From: Flavobacteriaceae bacterium
GTDB lineage: Bacteria > Bacteroidota > Bacteroidia > Flavobacteriales > Flavobacteriaceae
Direction: 5' to 3'
DNA length: 64,000 nucleotides
NCBI GenBank assembly: GCA_013214065.1
Contig: JABSPK010000005.1
Location: 124,001-188,000 of the forward strand
Part shown: piece after piece, positions 34,049 to 41,515 of the stretch
How the letters are laid out: every line of letters begins with the position of its first letter
Numbering within the stretch: the stretch's first letter is position 1
Translations under genes and position numbers: made by a program
Notes under the pieces: model-generated
Seen by the model: only the letters and a program-made list of their open reading frames with translations
Databases searched by the model: none
What the model was told of the DNA's origin: nothing

Positions 34049-34735
34049 ATGAAAACAAAAGATATCAAGATCCTTTTGGTAGATGACGAACCTGATATCC
34101 TCGAAATTGTCAGCTACAACCTCTCTTCGGAGGGTTACGAGATTTTTACCGCGACCAATGGTATAGACGCTGTTGCGAAGGCAAAGAAAAAGCATCCCCA
34201 TCTGATTATTTTGGATGTAATGATGCCTGAAATGGACGGTATTGAGGCCTGTGAGATATTGCGTAAGACACCAGGTCTCGAAAATACGATCATCACCTTT
34301 TTAACGGCCAGGGGTGAAGACTACTCACAAGTAGCCGGTTTTGATGCCGGGGCCGATGACTACATTACCAAACCGATCAAGCCCAAGGTATTGGTCAGTA
34401 AGGTCAAAGCCTTATTGCGTCGGTTGAAGGAAGACAAGACCGAAGTTGAGGATATCGTGCAAGTCGGGAACATCATTATCAATCGCGAAGAGTACAAGAT
34501 CGTGAACGATGGTAAAGAGATTGTTTTACCCCGGAAGGAATTCGAATTGCTGTCCTTGTTGACCTCCAAGCCAAGTAAGGTGTTCAAACGGGAGGTGATT
34601 TTGGACAAGGTGTGGGGCAACGAAGTGGTCGTCGGCGGGCGTACCATCGACGTACACATTAGAAAACTTCGCGAAAAAATCGGCGACCATCATTTCAAGA
34701 CCGTAAAAGGGGTGGGCTATAAGTTCGTGCTCTAA
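34049..34735 (+). CDS. PhoB/OmpR-type response regulator
   Basis: 228 residues. Receiver domain (about 5-120) with the acidic pocket VDDEPD, phospho-acceptor Asp56 in HLIILDVMMPEMDG, the switch Thr in FLTARGE and the conserved Lys in DYITKPIKP. A winged-helix DNA-binding domain (about 130-228) ends VKGVGYKFVL. It is of the PhoB/PhoP subfamily. The stop overlaps the ATG of the histidine kinase by one base (TAATG). Divergent from the TonB receptor operon, which is a likely target together with itself. Confidence 0.95.
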   Translation: MKTKDIKILLVDDEPDILEIVSYNLSSEGYEIFTATNGIDAVAKAKKKHPHLIILDVMMPEMDGIEACEILRKTPGLENTIITFLTARGEDYSQVAGFDAGADDYITKPIKPKVLVSKVKALLRRLKEDKTEVEDIVQVGNIIINREEYKIVNDGKEIVLPRKEFELLSLLTSKPSKVFKREVILDKVWGNEVVVGGRTIDVHIRKLREKIGDHHFKTVKGVGYKFVL

Positions 34736-35790
34736 TGGCGATCAAGCTCCGAAAATCATATCGGTTCGCCCTCCGATCTTCTTTGTTCATATCCATTTTA
34801 CTCTGGCTCGTTTTAGGGATTATCCTTTGTTATACCGGGAATCTGGATTGGGTCGTACTGGCCATTTTTTTTCCGATTTCCTTTGGAATCGCTTTTTTGA
34901 TCATCCAGTCCAGGGTCGAACGTTTCATTTACCGAAGGGTCAAGAAGATCTATGACGATGTGTCGCTTTTGGAATCCTCTTCTTTTTCTTCAAAGCCCAT
35001 CACCACCGACATGAAAACCTTGACGGAAGAAATCGAAAAATTCGCCCAAGACAAGAAAATCGAGATCGATACCCTGAAAATCAGGGAAGAATACCGAAAA
35101 GACTTTTTAGGAAACGTATCCCATGAACTGAAAACCCCACTGTTTACCGTACAGGGGTATATTTTGACCCTGCTCGACGGGGCGATCAAAGACAAAAAGG
35201 TCAGCGAGAAGTATTTGAAACGCGCCAGTAAGGGCGTCGAACGTTTGATTTATATCGTTCGCGATCTCGATATGATCACCAAGTTGGAGACCGGGGACCT
35301 CAATTTGGAAAAAAAGGAATTCGATATCATCGAGTTGATCCAAAACGTTTTTGAATTGCTCGAAATGCGTGCGGCCAAAAAGCAGATCGCCCTGACTTTC
35401 GATATGGAGTACACCCGACCCATCTATGTAATGGGGGATTCCGAAAAAATCCAACAGGTCATTACCAATCTGCTGGTGAACTCCATCAAATATGGCCATA
35501 GCAACGGAACCACAGAGGTCAGTGTCGAGAATTTGATCAAGAATAAGGTCATCGTGCGGGTCACCGACAATGGTGAGGGTATTCCGAAACAACACATTTC
35601 CCGATTGTTCGAACGGTTTTATCGGGTCGACCAGAGTGGTAGTCGTAGTGAGGGGGGCTCTGGGCTCGGTTTGGCCATCGTTAAGCACATCATCGAGGCG
35701 CATGACGAAAAGATCTATGTCGAAAGTGAGCTCGAAGTAGGTTCGGAGTTTTCGTTTACTTTGGAGAAAGCGGTGAACAAATCCCGATAA
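34735..35790 (+). CDS. PhoR-like sensor histidine kinase
   Basis: 351 residues. Two close N-terminal membrane helices (about 13-33 and 39-57) have almost no periplasmic loop. A short linker and the H-box FLGNVSHELKTPLFTVQGY follow, with His130. The ATP-binding domain contains the N-box QVITNLLVNSIKYG, VTDNGEGIP and GSGLGLAIVKHI. The lack of a periplasmic sensor resembles PhoR, which senses through the transporter complex and lipid bilayer rather than by direct ligand binding. Translationally coupled to the response regulator. The last 76 bp overlap the convergent glycosyltransferase gene. Confidence 0.93.
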   Translation: MAIKLRKSYRFALRSSLFISILLWLVLGIILCYTGNLDWVVLAIFFPISFGIAFLIIQSRVERFIYRRVKKIYDDVSLLESSSFSSKPITTDMKTLTEEIEKFAQDKKIEIDTLKIREEYRKDFLGNVSHELKTPLFTVQGYILTLLDGAIKDKKVSEKYLKRASKGVERLIYIVRDLDMITKLETGDLNLEKKEFDIIELIQNVFELLEMRAAKKQIALTFDMEYTRPIYVMGDSEKIQQVITNLLVNSIKYGHSNGTTEVSVENLIKNKVIVRVTDNGEGIPKQHISRLFERFYRVDQSGSRSEGGSGLGLAIVKHIIEAHDEKIYVESELEVGSEFSFTLEKAVNKSR

Positions 35791-36827
35791 TCGATCGCAG
35801 TTTCCATTTGGGTCAAACCCTTGAACTTTTCGACCCGTTCCAACTGGGTCAAATCAAATTCTTCTTGGGTGCAATAAGGCACCATGTTTTGTTTTTGCAG
35901 CCTTTCGGCCAAATACTCTTGTTCGTATTGACCTGGGGTCGGAATGAAGAATGCCTTTTTTTCCAATTTGGCTAGGTCCATCACCGTGGTGTACCCTGAA
36001 CGTGAAAGGACCAATTCGCTTTTGTTCAAGGCTTTCCCAAGTGCTTTCGATTTCATGAAATTCGCGATGTCGACACTGCCCCTCGCGCTTTTCAAAGTCC
36101 CTTTTTTTTGTTGGGCCTCGATTTTCCCTTTAACGAATAGGACCCGCCCCTCGAAAGTTTCTAGTTCTGACAGTAGCTTTTCTTCAAGAATGGTCCGCTG
36201 GGGTTCAGGACCGGAGAGTAAGACCATGAGATCGTATTTCTTGCCGCTGTCTTTTTTCGAAAACCGGCTCAATGGACCAAGATACCGGATGTTACCCTTT
36301 GGTTTTTTCAAATGGCCCAATTTCCCGGTCAGGTTGGGTTTGCTTTCCACATCGGGCACCCAGCATTCCGTGAATTTTTTGATGATCCTTTGGTGCATTT
36401 TAGAACTGAACCAAGTGGTGTTTCCTGAAAGTACGTTCAATTGATGGGTGATGAATACGCAAGGCACTTTTTTCGAGTATACCCCCAAACGGTTGTCTGA
36501 AATAATGCCATCAAGTTCCAGTTCCTTGACCAAGCGTTTTACGGTCTTTTTCTCCTTGGCGATCGCTTTGAGCACCTTAGGGGAATCCCAAATCATCTTG
36601 ATTTTGAAGTGCTTGCCCTTTTCAGCGTATGTTATTTTGTAAGATGGGAGCTCGTAGGCGGGTAATTCAGGAAACTCTTTGCGAAGTAACCGCAGGGCGA
36701 CCCCATCGGAAGCGAGTAGGGGCTGATGCCCCTGATTTAAAAGTTCGTTGATGATCGGGATGCAGCGGGTCGCATGTCCAAGCCCCCAGTTCAAAGGGGC
36801 GACCAAAATTTTTTTACGTTCGGGCAT
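35715..36827 (-). CDS. MurG-like glycosyltransferase (GT-B fold)
   Basis: 370 residues from ATG 36827 (MPERKK). A GT-B fold begins with ILVAPLNWGLGHATRCIPII, the Gly-rich acceptor loop of the GT28-like family. A middle linker and a nucleotide-sugar lobe follow, with LVLSRSGYTTVMDLAKL and FFIPTPGQYEQEYLA (the conserved Gly and Glu/Gln for UDP-sugar). The substrate is unknown; it is not the peptidoglycan MurG, which is normally in the dcw cluster. Longer frame extensions to 36881 add non-family residues. The 3' end overlaps the histidine kinase gene by 76 bp, unusually long for unrelated convergent genes. Confidence 0.83.
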   Translation of the reverse strand: MPERKKILVAPLNWGLGHATRCIPIINELLNQGHQPLLASDGVALRLLRKEFPELPAYELPSYKITYAEKGKHFKIKMIWDSPKVLKAIAKEKKTVKRLVKELELDGIISDNRLGVYSKKVPCVFITHQLNVLSGNTTWFSSKMHQRIIKKFTECWVPDVESKPNLTGKLGHLKKPKGNIRYLGPLSRFSKKDSGKKYDLMVLLSGPEPQRTILEEKLLSELETFEGRVLFVKGKIEAQQKKGTLKSARGSVDIANFMKSKALGKALNKSELVLSRSGYTTVMDLAKLEKKAFFIPTPGQYEQEYLAERLQKQNMVPYCTQEEFDLTQLERVEKFKGLTQMETAIDYRDLFTAFSKVNENSEPTSSSLST

Positions 36828-36869
36828 GAAACACAAAGAAAGCAATGGATGTATGCATTTCGATTTCCT

Positions 36870-36877
36870 TAGTTTTG
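36870..36877 (+). promoter_or_regulatory. -7 element of trmB
   Basis: TAGTTTTG, an exact TAnnTTTG match, ends 21 bp before the TTG start at 36899. The -33 box is not clear. Confidence 0.5.
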
Positions 36878-36898
36878 CCAAATCATTAAGATATTGTT

Positions 36899-37567
36899 TT
36901 GGGAAGCAAGAACAAGCTCAAAAGATTTCAAGAAAACAGCACCTTCGCCAATGTGATCCAACCCACTCGTGAAGAGGTGACACAGGGGTTCCCCTTAAGG
37001 GGCAAATGGGGCGAACACTTCAAGAACGACCACCCGATCGTCTTGGAACTGGGTTGTGGTAAGGGCGAATATACCTTGGGCCTGGCACGTCAAAACCAGG
37101 ATAGGAACCATATCGGGATCGATATCAAAGGGGCCCGAATTTGGCGCGGAGCCAAGACCGCCCTTGAAGAAGGGCTTTCGAATGTCGCCTTTTTACGGAC
37201 CCAGATCGAATTGTTGGATGCGTTGTTCGCGCCTGGGGAGGTCGCCGAGATCTGGATCACTTTTCCTGATCCCCAAATCAAGTACAAGCGCACCAAACAT
37301 CGCATGACCAACCCTGATTTTTTAGCACTGTATCGCAAGATCCTCGTACCACAAGGAATCGTCCATCTCAAGACCGACAGTGAGTTCATGCACGGCTATA
37401 CCCTGGGGTTGCTCAGCGGTCTTGGCCACGAGATCTTGTATGCCAATCACGATGTGTATCGCAACGCAGGCAGCCCGAAAGAAGTACTGGACATCCAAAC
37501 CTTTTACGAAAAACAGTATCTTGAAGTTGCTAAACCAATAACATACCTCCGCTTTCGGATACACTGA
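36899..37567 (+). CDS. trmB: tRNA (guanine-N7)-methyltransferase TrmB
   Basis: 222 residues, SAM-dependent methylation of G46 in the tRNA variable loop. The Rossmann SAM motif is VLELGCGKGEYTLGLA; HIGIDIKGARIWRGAK and the characteristic EIWITFPDPQIKYKRTKHRM follow. The start codon is TTG at 36899: the translation MGSKNKLKRFQEN is the usual Bacteroidetes N-terminus and no ATG or GTG is nearer. Begins a run of short genes (LysE, ATL) with 1- to 3-bp gaps, so probably an operon. Confidence 0.95.
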   Translation: MGSKNKLKRFQENSTFANVIQPTREEVTQGFPLRGKWGEHFKNDHPIVLELGCGKGEYTLGLARQNQDRNHIGIDIKGARIWRGAKTALEEGLSNVAFLRTQIELLDALFAPGEVAEIWITFPDPQIKYKRTKHRMTNPDFLALYRKILVPQGIVHLKTDSEFMHGYTLGLLSGLGHEILYANHDVYRNAGSPKEVLDIQTFYEKQYLEVAKPITYLRFRIH

Positions 37568-37570
37568 TCG

Positions 37571-38200
37571 ATGACCCATCTGCTAATTTTGTTTTTCGCG
37601 ACCTTTTCGGCGGCCTTTATGGCGACCGTACCTCCGGGCTTGCTCAATATGAATGCCGCGAAGACCAGTGTTGAAAAAGGCAAGCTGAACGGTGTCATTT
37701 TCAGTTTGGGAGTATCGACCATGATCGTATTGCAGGCCTTGTTGGCGGTGTATATTTCCAAATTCCTGTACAACAATCCGCAAGTGATCGATTGGCTGTT
37801 GAAACTGGCCATTGGCGTTTTCGCTTTTTTTACGGTGTATTTCTTTTTGTCGGCACGACGGAATAAAAAGAAACAGATCAAAACCGTAAACCTGAGCAAG
37901 AAGAACAGTTTTTTCAAAGGCATGCTCTTGGCAGCCTTGAACCTGTTGACGGTGCCGTACTACAGTAGTTTGAACGCGATGTGGAACGAGGCCGGCTGGA
38001 TCAAATTCGAACCCGGAGATATCGTGACCTTCATCTTGGCGGCCGGTTTGGGCACCTTCGCCGTGCTCTATCTGTATACCTTCTATTTCAACAAGTTGGA
38101 AATGAAGACCAACCGCTTTTCGAAGAATTCAAACTATATTTTGAGTGCCTTGATGCTCGTCTTATTGATGATTACCTTGATCCGGATATTCTATAACTGA
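37571..38200 (+). CDS. LysE-family amino-acid exporter
   Basis: 209 residues with six hydrophobic segments (about 5-25, 37-60, 66-84, 113-130, 144-165 and 185-205). The N-terminal pattern FSAAFMATVPPGLLNMNAAK is the LysE/RhtB family signature for export of basic or small neutral amino acids; substrate unknown. Starts 3 bp after trmB and ends 1 bp before the alkyltransferase-like gene. The loop between helices 3 and 4 is very basic (RRNKKKQIK). Confidence 0.85.
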   Translation: MTHLLILFFATFSAAFMATVPPGLLNMNAAKTSVEKGKLNGVIFSLGVSTMIVLQALLAVYISKFLYNNPQVIDWLLKLAIGVFAFFTVYFFLSARRNKKKQIKTVNLSKKNSFFKGMLLAALNLLTVPYYSSLNAMWNEAGWIKFEPGDIVTFILAAGLGTFAVLYLYTFYFNKLEMKTNRFSKNSNYILSALMLVLLMITLIRIFYN

Positions 38201-38201
38201 A

Positions 38202-38537
38202 ATGGACAACACCAATTTTTTTGACAAAGTCTACGAAGTCGCCCAATTGATACCCTATGGCAGGGTAACCTCTTATGGTGCCATTGCGAAATATCTAGGG
38301 GCCGCCAGAAGTGCGCGCATGGTCGGTTGGGCTATGAACAATTCGCATACCAAAGACGTGCCGGCACATCGGGTGGTGAACCGGGTAGGGGTATTGACGG
38401 GCAAGCATCATTTCGATGGCACCAATCTCATGCAACAGTTGCTCGAAAACGAAGGGGTTAAGGTGGTCGACAATCAGATCGTTGATTTCGCCAAACACTT
38501 TTGGGATCCCGTAAAAGAACTTTCAGGAGACCTCTAG
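38202..38537 (+). CDS. Alkyltransferase-like (ATL) protein without the active cysteine
   Basis: 111 residues, the DNA-binding MGMT C-terminal domain. The family active site PCHR is PAHR here (P54-A55-H56-R57), so the protein cannot accept an alkyl group. Such ATL proteins bind O6-alkylguanine and recruit nucleotide excision repair. The winged helix RVTSYGAIAKYLG and the recognition Arg-rich ARSARMVGWAM are retained. Located 1 bp after the LysE-family gene. MGMT with a His in the right place but no Cys is well known as a family; the biology in this lineage is inferred. Confidence 0.88.
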   Translation: MDNTNFFDKVYEVAQLIPYGRVTSYGAIAKYLGAARSARMVGWAMNNSHTKDVPAHRVVNRVGVLTGKHHFDGTNLMQQLLENEGVKVVDNQIVDFAKHFWDPVKELSGDL

Positions 38538-38607
38538 TGTATTGGTTTTAACGATGCCACCATCTTGATTTTCAATTATTCCGCTTTATTCTCTTAGTCC
38601 TGCGCCC

Positions 38608-38615
38608 TATCTTTG
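38608..38615 (+). promoter_or_regulatory. -7 element of the Mrp gene
   Basis: TATCTTTG matches TAnnTTTG, 66 bp before the ATG at 38682. The preceding 144-bp gap has no other gene. Confidence 0.45.
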
Positions 38616-38681
38616 TAATCTAGAACGAAAATTAGCGACTTTGCCCTATGAAAACAGGGTCAAAAAGCTCAAAACCGAAAT

Positions 38682-39821
38682 ATGAAGTTCACGAAAAAAG
38701 AGGTGTTGGCCGCTCTTGAGGGAATCACGGTTCCCGGAGAGGGCCAAAATATGGTCGAAAGTGGAGCGGTAACCAATGTACAGGTGTTCGGTGATGAGGT
38801 CGAGGTCGATATTACCATAGCCAACCCCAGTCTTCAGGCCCGCAAGAAGACCGAAGTGGAGATTTTGAAGATCATTCATGAAAAGGTCTATGCCAAAGCC
38901 AAGATCAAGGTCAATATGAAGGTCAACGCCCCGGCTAAACCCAAGGTGAATGAGATCAAAGGCAAACCCATTCCCGGTATCCAGAATATCATTGCCGTGG
39001 CTTCCGGTAAAGGTGGGGTCGGTAAGTCTACTGTAACCGCGAATTTGGCGGTCACCTTGGCCAAAATGGGTTTTAAGGTCGGTTTGCTCGATACGGATAT
39101 CTACGGGCCTTCGATGCCGATCATGTTCGATGTGGCGTTGGAAAAGCCCTTATCGGTCAATGTCGACGGTAAGAATAAAATGAAGCCGGTCGAGAATTAT
39201 GGGGTCAAATTGTTATCCATCGGCTTTTTCACCCAGCCCAATCAGGCGGTGATCTGGCGGGGTCCGATGGCCAGTAAGGCCTTGAACCAAATGATTTTCG
39301 ACGCCCATTGGGGGACCCTTGATTTTCTCTTGTTGGATTTGCCCCCGGGTACCGGAGACATCCATCTGAGCATTATGCAGTCGTTGCCGGTTACCGGTGC
39401 GGTCGTGGTGAGTACCCCCCAAGAGATCGCCTTGGCCGATGCCCGTAAAGGGGTGGCCATGTTCCAGCAAGAAGCGATCAACGTACCCGTATTGGGAATC
39501 GTTGAGAATATGGCCTATTTTACTCCGGCCGAACTACCTGATAACAAATATCATATCTTTGGTAAGGATGGGGCGAAACATTTGGCCGAAGACCTTAAAG
39601 TGCCTTTCTTGGGAGAGGTTCCTTTGCTACAAAGCATCCGCGAGGCCGGGGATGTCGGAAGACCTGCTGCCTTACAAACCGCAACCCCCATCGAATCGGC
39701 TTTCGAGGAGCTGACCAAAAATGTCGTTCAGGAAATGGTGCGACGGAACAAAGACCTTCCGCCGACGGAAGCGATCAAAATCACGACCATGGCCGGATGT
39801 GCCGCGGTCCAAAAGAAATGA
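38682..39821 (+). CDS. Mrp/NBP35-type Fe-S scaffold ATPase
   Basis: 379 residues. An N-terminal MIP18-like domain (about 1-85) is followed by a P-loop ATPase with the deviant Walker A motif GKGGVGKS at 109-116 and the later DLPPGTGDIHLS. It carries Fe-S clusters to apoproteins in the cytoplasm. The pair of C-terminal cysteines (CxxC) that bridge a cluster in E. coli Mrp is absent: the equivalent stretch reads ENMAYFTPAELPDNKYHIFG. The only nearby C-terminal cysteine is in MAGCAAVQ. It overlaps the NifU-like gene by 4 bp (ATGA), so the two are coupled. Confidence 0.93.
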   Translation: MKFTKKEVLAALEGITVPGEGQNMVESGAVTNVQVFGDEVEVDITIANPSLQARKKTEVEILKIIHEKVYAKAKIKVNMKVNAPAKPKVNEIKGKPIPGIQNIIAVASGKGGVGKSTVTANLAVTLAKMGFKVGLLDTDIYGPSMPIMFDVALEKPLSVNVDGKNKMKPVENYGVKLLSIGFFTQPNQAVIWRGPMASKALNQMIFDAHWGTLDFLLLDLPPGTGDIHLSIMQSLPVTGAVVVSTPQEIALADARKGVAMFQQEAINVPVLGIVENMAYFTPAELPDNKYHIFGKDGAKHLAEDLKVPFLGEVPLLQSIREAGDVGRPAALQTATPIESAFEELTKNVVQEMVRRNKDLPPTEAIKITTMAGCAAVQKK

Positions 39822-40063
39822 GTATGACATCGGAAGAAATAAAAAGCAACGTTGAGAAAGCATTGGACGAAATCCGTCCTTTTTTGCAAAGTGATGGAGG
39901 TGATATTTCCTTGATCTCCATTGACAACGATACCTCGGTAAAGGTCAAACTCGAGGGCAATTGTATCGCTTGTAGTGTCAATCAAATGACCTTGAAAAGC
40001 GGAGTGGAAATGACCATCAAGAAGTACGCACCACAAATCGAGGAAGTCATCAATTTGAGCTGA
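39818..40063 (+). CDS. NifU C-terminal-domain Fe-S scaffold protein
   Basis: 81 residues from ATG 39818. Single NifU C-terminal domain (Nfu): FLQSDGGDISLISID followed by the cluster-binding CxxC in GNCIACSVNQMTLKSGVE. It assembles or carries a [4Fe-4S] cluster. The start is the ATG overlapping the Mrp stop; an ATG at 39824 is also possible and removes two residues. As Mrp lacks its own CxxC, this partner may supply the missing ligands; that is a guess from coupling. Confidence 0.92.
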   Translation: MSMTSEEIKSNVEKALDEIRPFLQSDGGDISLISIDNDTSVKVKLEGNCIACSVNQMTLKSGVEMTIKKYAPQIEEVINLS

Positions 40064-40095
40064 CAAAAATCATGGATGCCCTCAAAACCACGCTG

Positions 40096-40103
40096 TAGTT
40101 TTG
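40096..40103 (+). promoter_or_regulatory. -7 element of the ferredoxin reductase gene
   Basis: TAGTTTTG matches TAnnTTTG. Transcription would begin near 40108, after the GTG at 40105, which supports the ATG at 40123 as the start. Confidence 0.5.
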
Positions 40104-40122
40104 TGTGAAATCCCCACTCCTT

Positions 40123-41181
40123 ATGATCAAGACCGATATCCTCATTATTGGCGCGGGCCCCACAGGGCTTTTCGCGGTATTCGAAGCCGGGTTGCTACAA
40201 CTGCGTTGCCATCTCATCGATGCGCTACCACAGGCAGGGGGGCAATGTGCCGAAATCTATCCGAAAAAACCCATTTACGATATTCCTGGTTTTCCTGAAG
40301 TATTGGCCGGCACCTTGGTCGATAACCTCATGGAACAGATCAAACCCTTTCAACCGGGTTTTACTTTGGGCGAACGCGCCGATAAGCTTGAAAAATTGGA
40401 AGACGGCACCTTTGTGGTGACGACGAACAAAGGAACCCGACATCATGCACCGGTCGTTGCCATTGCGGGTGGTTTGGGGAGTTTCGAGCCGCGCAAGCCT
40501 ATCTTGGACAAGCTCGCTTTTTATGAAGACAAAGGGGTGGCCTATATGATTCGCGAACCTGAGATCTATCGCGACAAACGGGTATTGATCGCCGGTGGGG
40601 GCGATTCCGCTTTGGACTGGGCGATTTTCTTGGCCGATGTCGCCGCTGAGGTCACTTTGGTACACCGGCGCAATGAATTCCGCGGTGCCTTGGACTCGGT
40701 TGAAAAAGTGCAGGAACTGAAAAACGCCGGTAAGATCAAACTCATTACCCCGGCCGAAGTCCGCGAACTAAAAGGAGAAGACCGCCTGACCGCGGTAGTC
40801 GTCGAGCGCACCAGTACCAAAGAGCGTTTTGAATTGGAAGTTGATGATTTCATTCCCTTATTCGGACTTTCACCGAAACTCGGTCCAATGGCCGATTGGG
40901 GACTCGAGATAGAAAAGAATGCCATCAAGGTCGATAACGCACTCGATTACCAAACCAATATTCCCGGGGTGTACGCCATCGGTGATATCAATACCTATCC
41001 GGGGAAGTTAAAGCTGATCTTGTGTGGTTTCCATGAAGCCACCTTGATGTGCCAAAGTGCGTACCAACGCATCCATCCCGATAAAAAATACGTCATGAAA
41101 TATACTACCGTAGGTGGTGTGACCGGTTTTGATGGTAGTAAGAAAGAGGCTCCGAAGGCCGTAATCAAAGCAATCGATTGA
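40123..41181 (+). CDS. Thioredoxin-reductase-like ferredoxin-NADP+ oxidoreductase
   Basis: 352 residues from ATG 40123. Two Rossmann domains: FAD (TDILIIGAGPTGLFAVFEA) and NADP (RVLIAGGGDSALDWAIFLA), with IPGVYAIGDINTYPG closing the FAD site. It lacks the redox CxxC of thioredoxin reductase, as expected of TrxR-like ferredoxin reductases (YumC type). It is followed after 1 bp by a [2Fe-2S] ferredoxin gene, its probable electron partner. A GTG at 40105 in frame is open but lies at the predicted transcription start. Confidence 0.92.
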   Translation: MIKTDILIIGAGPTGLFAVFEAGLLQLRCHLIDALPQAGGQCAEIYPKKPIYDIPGFPEVLAGTLVDNLMEQIKPFQPGFTLGERADKLEKLEDGTFVVTTNKGTRHHAPVVAIAGGLGSFEPRKPILDKLAFYEDKGVAYMIREPEIYRDKRVLIAGGGDSALDWAIFLADVAAEVTLVHRRNEFRGALDSVEKVQELKNAGKIKLITPAEVRELKGEDRLTAVVVERTSTKERFELEVDDFIPLFGLSPKLGPMADWGLEIEKNAIKVDNALDYQTNIPGVYAIGDINTYPGKLKLILCGFHEATLMCQSAYQRIHPDKKYVMKYTTVGGVTGFDGSKKEAPKAVIKAID

Positions 41182-41182
41182 T

Positions 41183-41515
41183 ATGTCCGATATCCGTATT
41201 ACGATCATTGACCGAGAAGGGGTCTCCCATGAGGTAGATGCCCCGACCGATATGAACATGAACCTTATGGAAGTCGTACGTTCTTATGAACTCGCACCGG
41301 AAGGTACCATAGGGATCTGCGGTGGCATGGCGATGTGTGCTTCGTGTCAGTGCTATGTCAAGTCTACGCATGAGCTGCCTGAAAAGACCGATGATGAGGA
41401 AGCGATGTTGGCCGAGGCTTTTTTTGTTGAAGACAACAGCCGGTTAGGATGCCAAATCCATATGACCGAAGCTTTAGACGGCCTCGAGGTAGAACTGGCC
41501 CCTGAAGAAGCTTAG
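41183..41515 (+). CDS. [2Fe-2S] ferredoxin, adrenodoxin type
   Basis: 110 residues. The cluster ligands have adrenodoxin spacing: C-x5-C-x2-C (CGGMAMCASC) and a fourth Cys in RLGCQIHM about 40 residues on. The N-terminal strand pattern RITIIDREGVSHEVDAPTDMNLMEV-like segment fits the fold. It shuttles electrons from the TrxR-like reductase encoded 1 bp upstream to unknown acceptors, for example desaturases or P450-like enzymes. Its 3' end overlaps the convergent ABC exporter gene by 4 bp. Confidence 0.93.
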   Translation: MSDIRITIIDREGVSHEVDAPTDMNMNLMEVVRSYELAPEGTIGICGGMAMCASCQCYVKSTHELPEKTDDEEAMLAEAFFVEDNSRLGCQIHMTEALDGLEVELAPEEA

